A DNA stretch of 64,000 nt, from positions 806,001-870,000 of the forward strand of contig NZ_BNJF01000004.1 of NCBI RefSeq assembly GCF_016587355.1, written 5' to 3'. This DNA comes from Ktedonospora formicarum (GTDB taxonomy: Bacteria; Chloroflexota; Ktedonobacteria; Ktedonobacterales; Ktedonobacteraceae). Position numbers and translations under genes: made by a program. Below, piece after piece: positions 1 through 8,932 of this stretch. Under the pieces are notes generated by a model. It saw only the letters and a program-made list of their open reading frames with translations, did no database searches and was not told the DNA's origin. The first letter of the stretch is position 1, and each line of letters opens with the position of its first letter.

Positions 1-194
1 CGCTCGAAGGGATATGATACATCGGCGTCGTGAGAAGTGAGACCACAGATCTCAGCCCAGGAGAGCGCAGCCTCCAGATTTCCTGGGACCTCTTCATGTA
101 TCAGGGCCATACCTTGCTGCAAGTGCTGTTCTGCCTCCTCCAGATCATTCCACTCACGCAAGAGGCTCCCCAGGCCAAAGGGGGAAACCACTCC
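1..194 (-). pseudogene. TPR-repeat fragment of a MalT/LuxR-type regulator, runs off the left edge
   Basis: Read on the minus strand, this stretch encodes a TPR-like helix pair containing LLREWNDLEEAEQHLQQG, the kind of repeat found in the C-terminal half of MalT-like LuxR regulators. The frame is open to the window edge, but going upstream it meets an in-frame TGA right beside the insertion sequence at 195-200. No continuation is seen beyond the IS, so this is probably the surviving 3' part of a broken gene. The upstream fragment seems to have been lost before or during IS insertion. The family call rests on one repeat only. Confidence 0.45.
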
Positions 195-200
195 TCATCT

Positions 201-214
201 CCCACATTCCGCAG
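201..214. repeat. Left terminal inverted repeat of the IS
   Basis: Fourteen bases exactly complementary to 1923-1936. The adjacent TCATCT at 195-200 is repeated at 1937-1942. Confidence 0.93.
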
Positions 215-216
215 TT

Positions 217-1917
217 TTAATCTGAAAAAAAATAGAATTGTTGAGAGGCAGGCCCCAATAAAGAAAGGATCTGATGATGCAATGGTTGCAAGCGGAGGAC
301 AAGCGATTGCGTGGTGGCTGCGGTGCGGATGTGCAACAATTCAACGCCTTCAAAGCATTGGAAGACCCAGCGCATCGTCGGTCGAGCCGTGGGCTTGTTG
401 ACTTGATTGGGGATAGTTTGCCCAGTTGCCTCTAATTGCTCACGCAAGCGATGTTCCGCCAGACGGTACACCAACAAGGCAAGCACCATGATCAAGCTCA
501 GGGCCACGATGCGTTCTGGCTTTTTCACAAAAACCGAGGACGCCAGGAACAAGGGATCTTTCAGGAACCGGAAGCCCCGTTCGACGCTTCCCTGTTCCAG
601 ATACAGGTTGATCAACGCATCGTTGGATATCTCGGCTTCATCCACCACATTGCTGGCAATGACAAAGCAGGCTTTGCGCTGGGCGAAGGCCAACAGTTTG
701 CTTTCGTTGAGGAGAACCTGGGGCGTGACACTCCAACGCACCCCGCTTGGCTGCGCATTGCGTGCAGGACGGCCTCGTCCTTCAAAAACCGCCTGGCTCT
801 TCAGTTCCATCGAGGCATCCAGCCACTGCGGCAGCCCTTTGAGACTTTGTTCCCAGGCCTGTTGCGCATCCTCTCGGCAGGCAAATGCCTTCGTGCTCAC
901 ATGCCACACCTTCTTGCTCCACATTTCCAGTTGCTTGTCGGCCTGCTTGCGCGCCGTCTGCAACGCTCGCTTGATCCCAGCATCACTGCGAACGATGATC
1001 CACCGCTCAGGCCCCTGAGGCAGATCCATGTGCTGCACGACCAGGTGACGAATTCCATCGGCACTGGGTTGCCACGCCTCCTCGTCTTGCATCACGGCGG
1101 CTTTGGCTTCTTTGCTCGTTTCGGGGACGCGACTGACCCACCGTACCCCAGTTTGATTGAGCTGGCGCATGTTCTCTGCACTGTAGAGGCCACTATCGGC
1201 CACGTAGAGCGGGTTTTCCTCGGGTTCTGTCTCTTGCAATTGGGCATGCAGGTCGGCAATCACCTTGATCAGGCTCTCTTTATCGCTGCGGTTGCCCGAA
1301 AGCGGCTGCAAAAAGAGCGGAATATCCCCTTGATGGGTGGTCGCCAGAGCCAGCATCCACTGTTTGAGATCTTCGCGATGATCGCGCGAGTAGCCATAGG
1401 TGACTGCAATGACGTGCTCATGTTCCTGCTCGGTTTCATAGGCTCCATTCACCGAAAACGAGGTCGTATCCACATGCACGTGCTGGGCTGTTATCCCAAA
1501 ACGTTGCCGGGCCTGATGGGCAATGCCAGCGAACACCGTGGTCACATCGTGCTCATAGAGCCAATCAAGGGTACGTCCCAGGCAATCATCATTGAGCATG
1601 TCCGCGCTGATGCCGGCTCCCAAGAGGTGCGCGACCGGTTTATTTTCGAAGAATTGTGGCACCAGATAGAGCTGACGATTGGCAAAGCCCAATCCATTGA
1701 GAATCATGGCGACAGTGGAGGTCCCGTAACTCACTGCGCGCTGTTGGTTGGGTTCCAAGGCATCCAACCACTGCGCCAAGCCCAATTCCTGGCACACGCC
1801 CGCCACAATGCCCAAATGGTCCAAACGTTCGTTCTGGTAATCCTCAGCTCGTTGCATGCTTTTTCTACTCCTTGCGCGTTCTGAGATTACCTTATCCAAT
1901 TTCAGTTTTCCTGTCAA
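217..1917 (-). CDS. IS1634-family DDE transposase
   Basis: This 566-residue protein is full length for IS1634 transposases. The N-terminal region around residues 30-130 resembles the DUF4277-type domain of this family (LDHLGIVAGVCQELG, then SADMLNDDCLGRTLDWLYEH). The DDE catalytic region begins near VHVDTTSFSV (first Asp) and continues through YVADSGLYSAEN, where the second Asp is expected. The C-terminal part has VERGFRFLKDPLF, the typical Glu-containing motif. It cuts and pastes the element. There is no frameshift or internal stop. A long antisense reading frame across it (436-1884, plus) is a shadow. Confidence 0.93.
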   Translation of the reverse strand: MTGKLKLDKVISERARSRKSMQRAEDYQNERLDHLGIVAGVCQELGLAQWLDALEPNQQRAVSYGTSTVAMILNGLGFANRQLYLVPQFFENKPVAHLLGAGISADMLNDDCLGRTLDWLYEHDVTTVFAGIAHQARQRFGITAQHVHVDTTSFSVNGAYETEQEHEHVIAVTYGYSRDHREDLKQWMLALATTHQGDIPLFLQPLSGNRSDKESLIKVIADLHAQLQETEPEENPLYVADSGLYSAENMRQLNQTGVRWVSRVPETSKEAKAAVMQDEEAWQPSADGIRHLVVQHMDLPQGPERWIIVRSDAGIKRALQTARKQADKQLEMWSKKVWHVSTKAFACREDAQQAWEQSLKGLPQWLDASMELKSQAVFEGRGRPARNAQPSGVRWSVTPQVLLNESKLLAFAQRKACFVIASNVVDEAEISNDALINLYLEQGSVERGFRFLKDPLFLASSVFVKKPERIVALSLIMVLALLVYRLAEHRLREQLEATGQTIPNQVNKPTARPTMRWVFQCFEGVELLHIRTAATTQSLVLRLQPLHHQILSLLGPASQQFYFFSD

Positions 1918-1922
1918 TTACC

Positions 1923-1936
1923 CTGCGGAATGTGGG
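1923..1936. repeat. Right terminal inverted repeat of the IS
   Basis: Exact inverse of 201-214. The transposase start at 1917 lies six bases inside this end, so the transposase promoter is either within the terminal repeat or supplied by flanking DNA. Confidence 0.93.
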
Positions 1937-2068
1937 TCATCTGGTTTCTTTTATCACTTTTCTGTAAATTGGTATGCTTTGGGAAGTGCAAACGAGCTTT
2001 GCCATGAACCGGTGCAGCCGTTTGTTGGTGAACCGGTTCACGTACTTGGGTCGAGAGGGGAGCCTGCA

Positions 2069-2959
2069 TCACGGCCATCCGGCACCGGGCACTGGCGCTT
2101 GGCAGATCAGCACCTGCCCGGTTCGAGCCGCGACCGCCTCGTTGACCTGCTCGATGCCGCGCCACTGGGCCGCCAGCAGAAATAACGTCTTGCGATCTAG
2201 TCCGCCGAGCATGGCGGCAAAGATCGCGCGGTCGTGCTCGATGCGCTGCAGCACCTCGCCGCCCTCGCAGACCCGCGCGACAGCACCCTCTGGCGCATCG
2301 TCATGACCGGTGTGCGCACGTGTGTTTGCTGTCTGGGCCCAGATGGCGCCTTCGGTGTCCATGCAGATGCCGTCTGGGGCAAGTCCCTCGGCCCACACCC
2401 GCCGATTGGACAGGCTGCCGTCGGCTTCGATGTCAAACGCAATGAGCCGCCCCGTGAAGGACTCGGAGATGATCAGTGTTTTGTTGTCCGGCGTTACCAC
2501 CATCCCGTTGGGAAACGCCAAATCGCTGGCAACCTGGCGAGCCGAGCCATCCGGGGTGACCAGCGCGATGATACCGGACGTGGGCGAAGCCCCTCTGAGG
2601 AACTCAAAATTGATGCTGTTGAGGTAGATGTTTCCCCGGCCATCCACGACGATCTCATTCCAGAAATCGGCGATCCCGCTAAGGTCGGCGTGCTGAACCA
2701 TCGACCCGTCCGGCTCCCTGCGCACAAGCTCTTTGCCTGTGACCAGGAGGCGGCCATCGGGTAGCCAGTCGATGGACCAACCGAGACCGGCAGGTCCGTG
2801 GCCAGTAACTTCACTGTTGCCGTCGAGGTCGACCGCGACGATTTCCCCCGTCCCCCAGTGGGCAAACTACAGTCGGCCCTCGTGCCAGCGAGGCGATTCA
2901 ACATAGGCGAGTCCGTCCAGTAGAACTTTAGGTTCAGGCATAGGCGATACGTTTGACAT
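2069..2959 (-). pseudogene. SMP-30/gluconolactonase-like beta-propeller hydrolase interrupted by an amber codon
   Basis: The start is ATG at 2959, preceded by a good AGGAGG. Residue 31 is TAG (2867-2869), where the context GRL-stop-FAHWGTGEIV makes an ancestral TGG (Trp) likely. Downstream the frame stays open for the rest of a typical ~296-residue SMP-30/LRE protein, with FPNGMVVTPDNKTLIISES and APDGICMDTEGAIWAQT propeller motifs. Members hydrolyse lactones or related esters with a bound divalent metal. Restart at the ATG at 2725 would lose the first blade. It is therefore a recent nonsense pseudogene unless the base is an error or the codon is suppressed. Confidence 0.85.
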
Positions 2960-3695
2960 CAGTGCCTCCTTCGATCCAGCTCACACCTAGTGAGACTGCG
3001 GGGATCGCTGGTACTCATCGACGAACTGGAGAGTGCCCAGATCGTCGTGGAATTTGGGTGACGATCCCTAAGGGTTGATGATAGCGAGAGCTATACATGT
3101 TGATCATCAAAACCTCCTGCCTCTGGATCCCCCTGCCCTTCTAGGCATGGGAAGGAAGGAGGCGTTTCTTTGCATTCGCTCCTAACGTAGCTCGAAGACG
3201 AGCTGTGACTGGTCAGGTTCAGGCTTGCTGTAACAAGCCCCTGCTTTTCGGCATAGGGTCCCTGACTCGCTAATCAGCCTTTTTGAGAAAGCTGCGTCGT
3301 CACACAACGCTTCCAGTGTACCTCTTAAGGCTTGCTGCAAGCCAATAGAGCCATATTCTCTTACGACCTGGAATGATCCAAACAACAATGTTCTGAAGCG
3401 ATCCAAACAACATAAGCATACTACCAACGATCGGCAAAAACTTCTCCTGCCTTGCTCTCTACCGAAAACAGCTGACAAGCTCAAAAGCCAGATCAACATC
3501 ACAGGGCGCTGCCACGAATTTACAGCGTGAGCATGCAACAAGACGCTTCCCGTGCGGATTCACTTTGAGTGAGCCTGCCAATTCCAACCATTCGCGCCGA
3601 ATTCCCGCATTTCGGAACTGGCCCAATCTCGGTAAAAACACATTAGTAGCAGCAGTTTAACACGTCTTTACGTGCTCAGAAAGAGGATTGCATCG
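2960..3695. other. Region without a recognisable gene
   Basis: About 740 bp between the broken SMP-30 gene and the decayed transposase. Short frames on the minus strand (3182-3541, 3459-3641) show no family motif and no convincing ribosome binding site. The region is probably decayed DNA linked to the neighbouring IS remnant. Confidence 0.5.
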
Positions 3696-4892
3696 ATGTC
3701 GCTCAAACCACAACCTATAGCACCAGTGCCTCAAGAAACCGCTCGAATTGCACGAGCAGTGTACCAAAGGGGAATCTCTCTATGCAAATGCGCAATGTAT
3801 ATAGGAAGTATTTACACGAATGAGAATTTTGTCGATCTCTTTCCCAAAGAAGGACAACCTGCCGAAGCCACCTGGCGACTCGCCCTGGTGACGATCATGC
3901 AATTTGCGGAGAATCTCTCTGATCGGCAAGCCGCCGATGCGGTGCGGGGAAGGATCGATTGGCGCACATCTACTGGATCTCGACCTCTCTGACGCGGGTT
4001 TTGATGCCTTAGTGCTCTCCGAATTTCGCACTCGTTTCATCGACAAGCAGGCTGAACATCGTTTGCTTGAAAGTATGCTTACGCTCTTTCAACAGAAGGG
4101 CTGGCTTAAAGCGCGTGGAAGACAACGCACCGATTCGACGCATATGCTCGCCAAGGTGTGCCCTCAATCGAGTGCTTTGTGTCTGGGGAACGATGCGTAC
4201 GGCCCCCGGATAGCCTAGCAGTGGTGGGGACAGCCCCCCAATGGGTGGAACGCTATGGGCCTCGCAGTGAAGAATCGCATTCACCAGTAGGAGGAGCAGG
4301 ACGAGTTGCTTGTGCTGAAGAGATCGGAGAGCAGGGAAGAGAACTGCTTGATGCCTTGTATGATCCCATGGCTCCCCAATGGCTCCGACACACCGGCTTC
4401 GATGTCAGCCACTTCCCCATTGATTGGGAGCATCAACAGGCAACGTGCCCACAAAGATGCACCAGCACCAGCTGGACTCCGACCATTGACAACCGGAAAG
4501 CGAGGTGATCAAGTTCTCAACAAAAGAGTATCAGGCCTGTTCATCTCGATCGCTGTGCACCCAATCAAGCCGTCATACACGCCGCACCGTGACGATTCGT
4601 CCGAAGGGTGCAGTATCGGGTGTTGATGCAGAGGCGGGAGCAAGAAGACACACAAGCGTTTGCCCAGATCTATGCCAAGATTGAGGGAACGCTCTCTCAA
4701 GGAGTTCGCACGATAGGCTTACGCCGTTCACGATATGTTGGGGAAACAAAAACGCATTCCCAGCATATCGCCACGGCTGCCACGCTCAATGTGGTTCGCA
4801 GTATGGCATGGTTCTCATGCTCAGACTCGGTGCTCTCCTTTTGCTCGCCTCTTCGATGCGGCTTGAGAGGGTTCGCCAGCAGTATCTTCTGA
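3696..4892 (+). pseudogene. Decayed IS1182-family transposase
   Basis: Pieces of one IS1182 transposase lie in order but in different frames. 3696-3970 carries the N-terminal motifs DLFPKEGQPAEATWRLALVT and NLSDRQAADAVRGRIDW. About 3960-4190 carries DAGFDALVLSEFRTRF and RQRTDSTHMLAKV. About 4190-4420 carries APQWVERYGPRSEE. About 4500-4630 carries the Cys-containing segment ACSSRSLCTQSS and TRRTVTIRPKG. 4608-4760 carries the C-terminal GVRTIGLRRSRYVG. At least three frameshifts and loss of the central catalytic part leave it inactive. Terminal repeats were not identified. Confidence 0.85.
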
Positions 4893-5021
4893 GGTTGCGT
4901 ATACCTCATCAAGAGTGGTGCATCTGTGACGCATGGCGTTTCAAAAGTGAGACAGAACCACTCTTGAAGGCATTACCACCCTTCACTTGGGGAGAATGAC
5001 TACAAGAGACCAAGCACACCA

Positions 5022-6044
5022 TCAGGAGACATACAAAACTGCCTTCCCAGCGATACGGCGGTCCAGAAGGCTCTGGGTCACCTCGACAACATCAGTCCAG
5101 GGAGCCTCCTGGCCGATGTGTGGATGCAATTGATCTGAAACCATCATCTGAACCAAGCGCCCCAGATCTTTTGCCACACGTCTGGGCTTGATGTCGCGAA
5201 TGACGAATCCCTGTTCATTGTCTGGTGAGTCAAATGCGCCATATCGATTCTGCAATGTCATTTCTGGATTTTCTGCGGCTCCCAAATTCACACAGATGCC
5301 ATCCGTTTCCAGAAGTGTCATAGCGGTACGCAAAGTGTTTCCGCCCACTGTATCGATAACAAGGTGATAGGGGCCAAGCGAGCGAGTCAGCGCGGCGTCT
5401 TCTCCTATGACCACCTCATGCACCCCCATGGCTTGAACACTCGCTGCACGCTCGGCGCGTCGTACCAAGGCAGTCACGAGAGCACCTTCCCGCCGGGCCA
5501 GTTGGCAGGCAAAATGACCGACACCACCTGAAGCCCCTGTGACGAGGACTTTCCGCTTGAGCAGCATGGGTCCTCTCTCCAGACCATAGATATGACCGAT
5601 ATTCTCCGGTCCCCCGGTGATGATCACTTTCCGATTCAGCAGTAGAGCACCTCTCTCCAGACCATAGAGAGCCGTCAGACCTGCGACCGGCAACGTCGCA
5701 GCCTGAGCAAATGTGGCCCCATCGGGAATCTCTGCAAGCTGTGCTGTAGGAACCGCAACACATTCCGCCCATGCCCCAAAACCAACCATGCCAAAGACTC
5801 TGGCTCCAACCGACGGCCCTGATCCATCGATAGCTGCCTGCTCCACCACACCAGCCAGTTCCCACCCTGGTCGCCATCCTGCTTCGGCGCGGAGCCGTGC
5901 CGTACGGACCTCTCCCAAATTGAGCGAGATGGCAGAGACACGAATCAGGGCTTCTGCTGGCGCGGGGGATGGCAACTCAACCTCGTGTAACGCCAGATGC
6001 CCCTGAACATCAGGATCAACAACAACTGCACGCATCGTACTCAT
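5022..6044 (-). CDS. Zinc-independent MDR/quinone oxidoreductase-type NAD(P)H dehydrogenase with an internal duplication
   Basis: The start at 6044 (MSTMRAVVVDPD) is chosen because GAAGGAG lies six bases upstream. The N-terminal GroES-like half (residues 1-120) has the ISLNLGEVRTAR and GWELAGVVEQAA motifs. The Rossmann half has a functional nucleotide-binding turn GASGGVGHFACQLA. It lacks the zinc-ligand pattern of alcohol dehydrogenases, so an NADPH-dependent enone or quinone reduction is likely; the substrate is unknown. Residues 127-152 and 153-178 are diverged copies of the same 26 residues, a tandem duplication across the first Rossmann strand. The gene is divergent from the XRE regulator at 6354, its probable controller. 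Confidence 0.85.
   Translation of the reverse strand: MSTMRAVVVDPDVQGHLALHEVELPSPAPAEALIRVSAISLNLGEVRTARLRAEAGWRPGWELAGVVEQAAIDGSGPSVGARVFGMVGFGAWAECVAVPTAQLAEIPDGATFAQAATLPVAGLTALYGLERGALLLNRKVIITGGPENIGHIYGLERGPMLLKRKVLVTGASGGVGHFACQLARREGALVTALVRRAERAASVQAMGVHEVVIGEDAALTRSLGPYHLVIDTVGGNTLRTAMTLLETDGICVNLGAAENPEMTLQNRYGAFDSPDNEQGFVIRDIKPRRVAKDLGRLVQMMVSDQLHPHIGQEAPWTDVVEVTQSLLDRRIAGKAVLYVS
5511..5666 (-). repeat. In-frame 78-bp tandem duplication inside the oxidoreductase gene
   Basis: Copies at 5589-5666 and 5511-5588 each encode YGLERG(A/P)(L/M)LL(N/K)RKV followed by a Rossmann turn. The upstream copy has lost the glycine pattern (TGGPENIGH) and the downstream copy keeps it (TGASGGVGH). 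Both are in the same frame, so the protein gains 26 residues without a stop. Confidence 0.85.
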
Positions 6045-6272
6045 GAAAAACTCCTTCATACAGGGAAGAGAAGCGTCAACCGAACCGTTCCATTCTATCA
6101 ACTAATCTGTGTTTCAGAATGACAATACTGGATGGCAAAGACATGGGTGCTTGTTCGCAACATTTCCATTCTTGCTCTGCCCTCGCCCAGGTCCAGGTAT
6201 CTTTGAGAGATCTCTGGTTGGAGGGACTGCCACAACGTACGCCTCTTTTCCTTGACCTTCAATTTTCTCTTT

Positions 6273-6334
6273 GCTAGTATAGGCATGCGTTTATCGTATA
6301 ACCAGCGCTTGATTATCGTACGATGAAAACTAGC
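6273..6334. promoter_or_regulatory. Divergent control region with direct and inverted repeats
   Basis: Between the oxidoreductase and the XRE regulator are two direct copies of TTATCGTA (6291-6298 and 6313-6320), 22 bp apart, i.e. two helical turns. A 6-bp inverted repeat GCTAGT/ACTAGC (6273-6278, 6329-6334) encloses them. The position just upstream of 6354 fits an autoregulatory operator. The assignment is by position only. Confidence 0.4.
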
Positions 6335-6353
6335 AGGATAAGGAACCGAAGAG

Positions 6354-7190
6354 ATGGATGAAAAAGAACGCAGGGAGGCGCTCGCCGCTTTTCTGCGCAC
6401 ACGACGAGCACGCCTGCAACCCGCAGAAGTGGATTTGCCAGCGCGCAATCGTCGTCGTACACCGGGATTGCGACGCGAAGAGGTAGCGGAACTGGCCAAC
6501 ATCGGCGTGTCCTGGTATACGCTGCTGGAACAGGGGCAGGACGTTCATCCCTCCAAGCAGGTGCTCTCCAGCCTGTCACAGGCTCTCAGGCTCACCGCTG
6601 CCGAGGAGCGGCATCTCTTCCTCCTGGCCTATGGAGAAGTATCTGGAAAGAAGATCGTGGAGGAGGAACAAATCACTCCTGCGCTCCAACGAGTGGTCGA
6701 TGCTCTCGATCCTCACCCAGCGTATCTGGTTGATCGATGCTGGAATGTGCTCACCTGGAACCGAGCAGCAGAGCTGGTCTTTCGTTTGCATGAGCCGTGC
6801 CCGCCTCACTCAAGCAATATCGTCTGGCGTTTTTTTCAAAGCGAAACCAGAAACTTTCATCAAGCATGGGAGAAGCAGGCGCAAAGCCTGGTGGCACAAT
6901 TCCGCGCTGATTACGCTCGCTATCCCGACGATGCCTCGTTTCATGAAATTATTGAAGACTTGCAACAGGCCAGTTCACAATTTTGTCAGTGGTGGGAACA
7001 ACAAAATGTACGCGGATTACCCGATGGGCCACGAGTTATCCAGCACCCGACGTTGGGGCAGTTAGAATTTGATTATGTCACCTTCCACCCATCCCTTTCT
7101 CCCAATCTTCGGGTCAAAGTCTACTCAGCTTCGGAGGCCTTAGCATCCACATTGGAGCAGGCCCTCTCTGCCTCCATACAGGGAACGTGA
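6354..7190 (+). CDS. XRE-family regulator with MmyB-like ligand-binding domain
   Basis: Residues 1-75 form a Cro/CI-type helix-turn-helix with the subfamily signature PGLRREEVAELANIGVSWYTLLEQG. Residues 100-260 are the MmyB-like PAS-type domain (YLVDRCWNVLTWNRAAELVF, then LGQLEFDYVTFHPSLSPNLRVKVY). The 278-residue length is normal. Such proteins are usually local repressors or activators of a divergent oxidoreductase gene and bind a small hydrophobic ligand. Here the divergent MDR gene at 5022-6044 is the obvious target. Confidence 0.92.
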   Translation: MDEKERREALAAFLRTRRARLQPAEVDLPARNRRRTPGLRREEVAELANIGVSWYTLLEQGQDVHPSKQVLSSLSQALRLTAAEERHLFLLAYGEVSGKKIVEEEQITPALQRVVDALDPHPAYLVDRCWNVLTWNRAAELVFRLHEPCPPHSSNIVWRFFQSETRNFHQAWEKQAQSLVAQFRADYARYPDDASFHEIIEDLQQASSQFCQWWEQQNVRGLPDGPRVIQHPTLGQLEFDYVTFHPSLSPNLRVKVYSASEALASTLEQALSASIQGT

Positions 7191-7227
7191 TGACTCCCCA
7201 CGCCTGAATGGCTGATTCTTCCTTCGG

Positions 7228-7271
7228 AAATGGGAAGAGGATTCCTTCTCTCAACGGTCCTCTTCCCATTT
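7228..7271 (+). terminator. Stem-loop after the XRE gene
   Basis: A 14-bp perfect inverted repeat (7228-7241 with 7258-7271, loop 16 nt) starts 38 bp after the regulator's stop codon. Only a short T run follows, so it is a plausible but not canonical Rho-independent terminator. Confidence 0.55.
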
Positions 7272-7614
7272 TCGTTCACTTCTCTGGCAGTGAGGTCATA
7301 GCGCTTACCCACATTTTATAAAGTGAGCTTGTGCACAATCAGTTTCCATTGAAAAGGAAAGCAGACAATCAATGAGAAGATGATGAATATTCAGTGAGTC
7401 ATGAATGTGGTCTTTACTCCCTTTCCTGTATTAGTCTTGGGTAGATGAAAAGAACTTGCACTCTTTCGCAGTCTCACACAGAGTGAGGCTTGCTTCAAGC
7501 AACATCTTCTCTCTCACGCGGTTGTCCCCCTCTGCGAGCGATTCGTATTCTGGGAGTGACCCAAAAAGCATCATGACACACATATTCTCATCAAGAAAGG
7601 ATTCTCATCTTTGT

Positions 7615-8871
7615 ATGCATCTTCGAAAAAACCTTCTGCCCATCCTTCACTGGCACGCCCTGTCGCCTCTCGGCATATGTCTCCTCGTATTGTGCCTGTT
7701 AGCATGTGAAACCGATAGCAATGGCCCTCAAAGCGCTTCGACGCCAACGAGAACCCATACTTCTACATCTATCCCTGATACAAGGGGAACGGCATCACAC
7801 AAACCATCCTCCTTTCAGAGCCAGAACACTGGGGACGAAACGGGTATCCTCTGGTCGCCTGATGGCTCGAAAATTGTCATCTTTGGCGCCAACTTGGACA
7901 CGCCAAACGCCCTCGAAGTGTGGAATGCTCAGAGCAGAACGCTTGTCTGGAGCACGAGAACTGATCGTCCCAATGCTTCCTTTTATCACGTGAGCTGGTC
8001 GCCCGATGGCAAGAAGATCACCGCCGTTGTTTCAGATCTCTCCCCCCACATCGAAACGTGGGATGCCACTACTGGGCGCATCCTCTGGCAAAAGGCGTAT
8101 CAGCACAATGAACCAGAGCCAGTCGAGATCGCCTGGTCTCCTAATGGGAAGCTTCTCGCTGTCAATACAGGAACCCAAACAGTTTCTTCCAACTGGGGAG
8201 TCAGCATCTTTGATGGAGGGACTAGGCATCTACTCGCCTTTAACGGGAAGCTCTCGAAATTCCCCAATGGGACAACGATCGCTTGGTCGCCAGATTCTAC
8301 AACGATCGCTGCAACCAGCGAGAGCGTCTCGCTGTGGAATGTGAATCGTGGCATGACGACCACTGTAGCACCTGCAATAGCTCAACGGCAGGATGTTGTT
8401 TCCTGGTCGCATGATGGATCAGCACTGGTCTTCGGATCTCATGGTGTTTTTCGCGTGGTCGATGTTACCACCACAGCCACGCGTTGTACAGCGACCTACG
8501 CCCCTGGAGATCGTAATCCAATGGGCAGTTTAGCATGGTCAACCAATGATCAAAGCATCTTCACAGAAAGTGTTGATCTGATAATGATCTTCAATGCCTC
8601 CAACTGCACTACCGAACGCATCTCCACCTATAATAATGCCGGAACCACTCTCAGCGCGACCGTAGTACAATGCTCTCCTGATGTCAAATGGATTGCTTTT
8701 TTAAGTAAGGAGCCGACGGTGCGCGTGTATGACGTTGCCAAGGGAATTTTTGCCTGGCATTTTGTAAACCCCACTCAGAAGACGGTGGTCAACGTCAGTT
8801 GGTCCCCGAATAGTCACTTGCTGGCATCCATCGACGTTGGCGGCACCATTATGATCTGGGAACTCAGGTAG
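7615..8871 (+). CDS. WD40-repeat lipoprotein
   Basis: ATG at 7615 begins a clear lipoprotein signal (MHLRKNLLPI, a hydrophobic stretch, then LLAC with the modified Cys at residue 31). In-frame upstream starts exist (7456, 7573) but would bury the signal. After a Thr/Ser-rich linker come repeated WD40 blades marked by WSPDGSKI, WSPDGKKI, WSPNGKLL, WSPDSTTI, WSHDGSAL and WSPNSHLL, enough for a six- to eight-bladed propeller. It is probably a membrane-anchored extracytoplasmic scaffold; the partner is unknown. The blades resemble those of the Ser/Thr kinases at 15396-19674. Confidence 0.85.
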   Translation: MHLRKNLLPILHWHALSPLGICLLVLCLLACETDSNGPQSASTPTRTHTSTSIPDTRGTASHKPSSFQSQNTGDETGILWSPDGSKIVIFGANLDTPNALEVWNAQSRTLVWSTRTDRPNASFYHVSWSPDGKKITAVVSDLSPHIETWDATTGRILWQKAYQHNEPEPVEIAWSPNGKLLAVNTGTQTVSSNWGVSIFDGGTRHLLAFNGKLSKFPNGTTIAWSPDSTTIAATSESVSLWNVNRGMTTTVAPAIAQRQDVVSWSHDGSALVFGSHGVFRVVDVTTTATRCTATYAPGDRNPMGSLAWSTNDQSIFTESVDLIMIFNASNCTTERISTYNNAGTTLSATVVQCSPDVKWIAFLSKEPTVRVYDVAKGIFAWHFVNPTQKTVVNVSWSPNSHLLASIDVGGTIMIWELR

Positions 8872-8932
8872 AAGCTCCACTAAGAGGGCCTCGTAACTAT
8901 ATTACTGTATAAGAAGGGAATAGCTAATATTA

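Larger units (their letters stand above)
201..1936 (-). mobile_element. Complete IS1634-family insertion sequence
   Basis: A 1736-bp element bounded by perfect 14-bp terminal inverted repeats (201-214 CCCACATTCCGCAG, 1923-1936 its reverse complement). It is flanked by a perfect 6-bp direct repeat TCATCT at 195-200 and 1937-1942, the expected target-site duplication. It contains one transposase gene filling almost the whole element. Intact ends, an intact ORF and an unmutated target duplication indicate a fairly recent insertion that may still be mobile. Confidence 0.93.

Noticed and set aside
436..1884. 482-residue plus-strand reading frame
   Set aside because: It is exactly antisense to the IS1634 transposase, has no family motif and no ribosome site.
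8890..8920. CGTAAC followed by AT-rich sequence
   Set aside because: The second repeat and the -10 are not at the conserved distances, and it lies between the ends of convergent genes.
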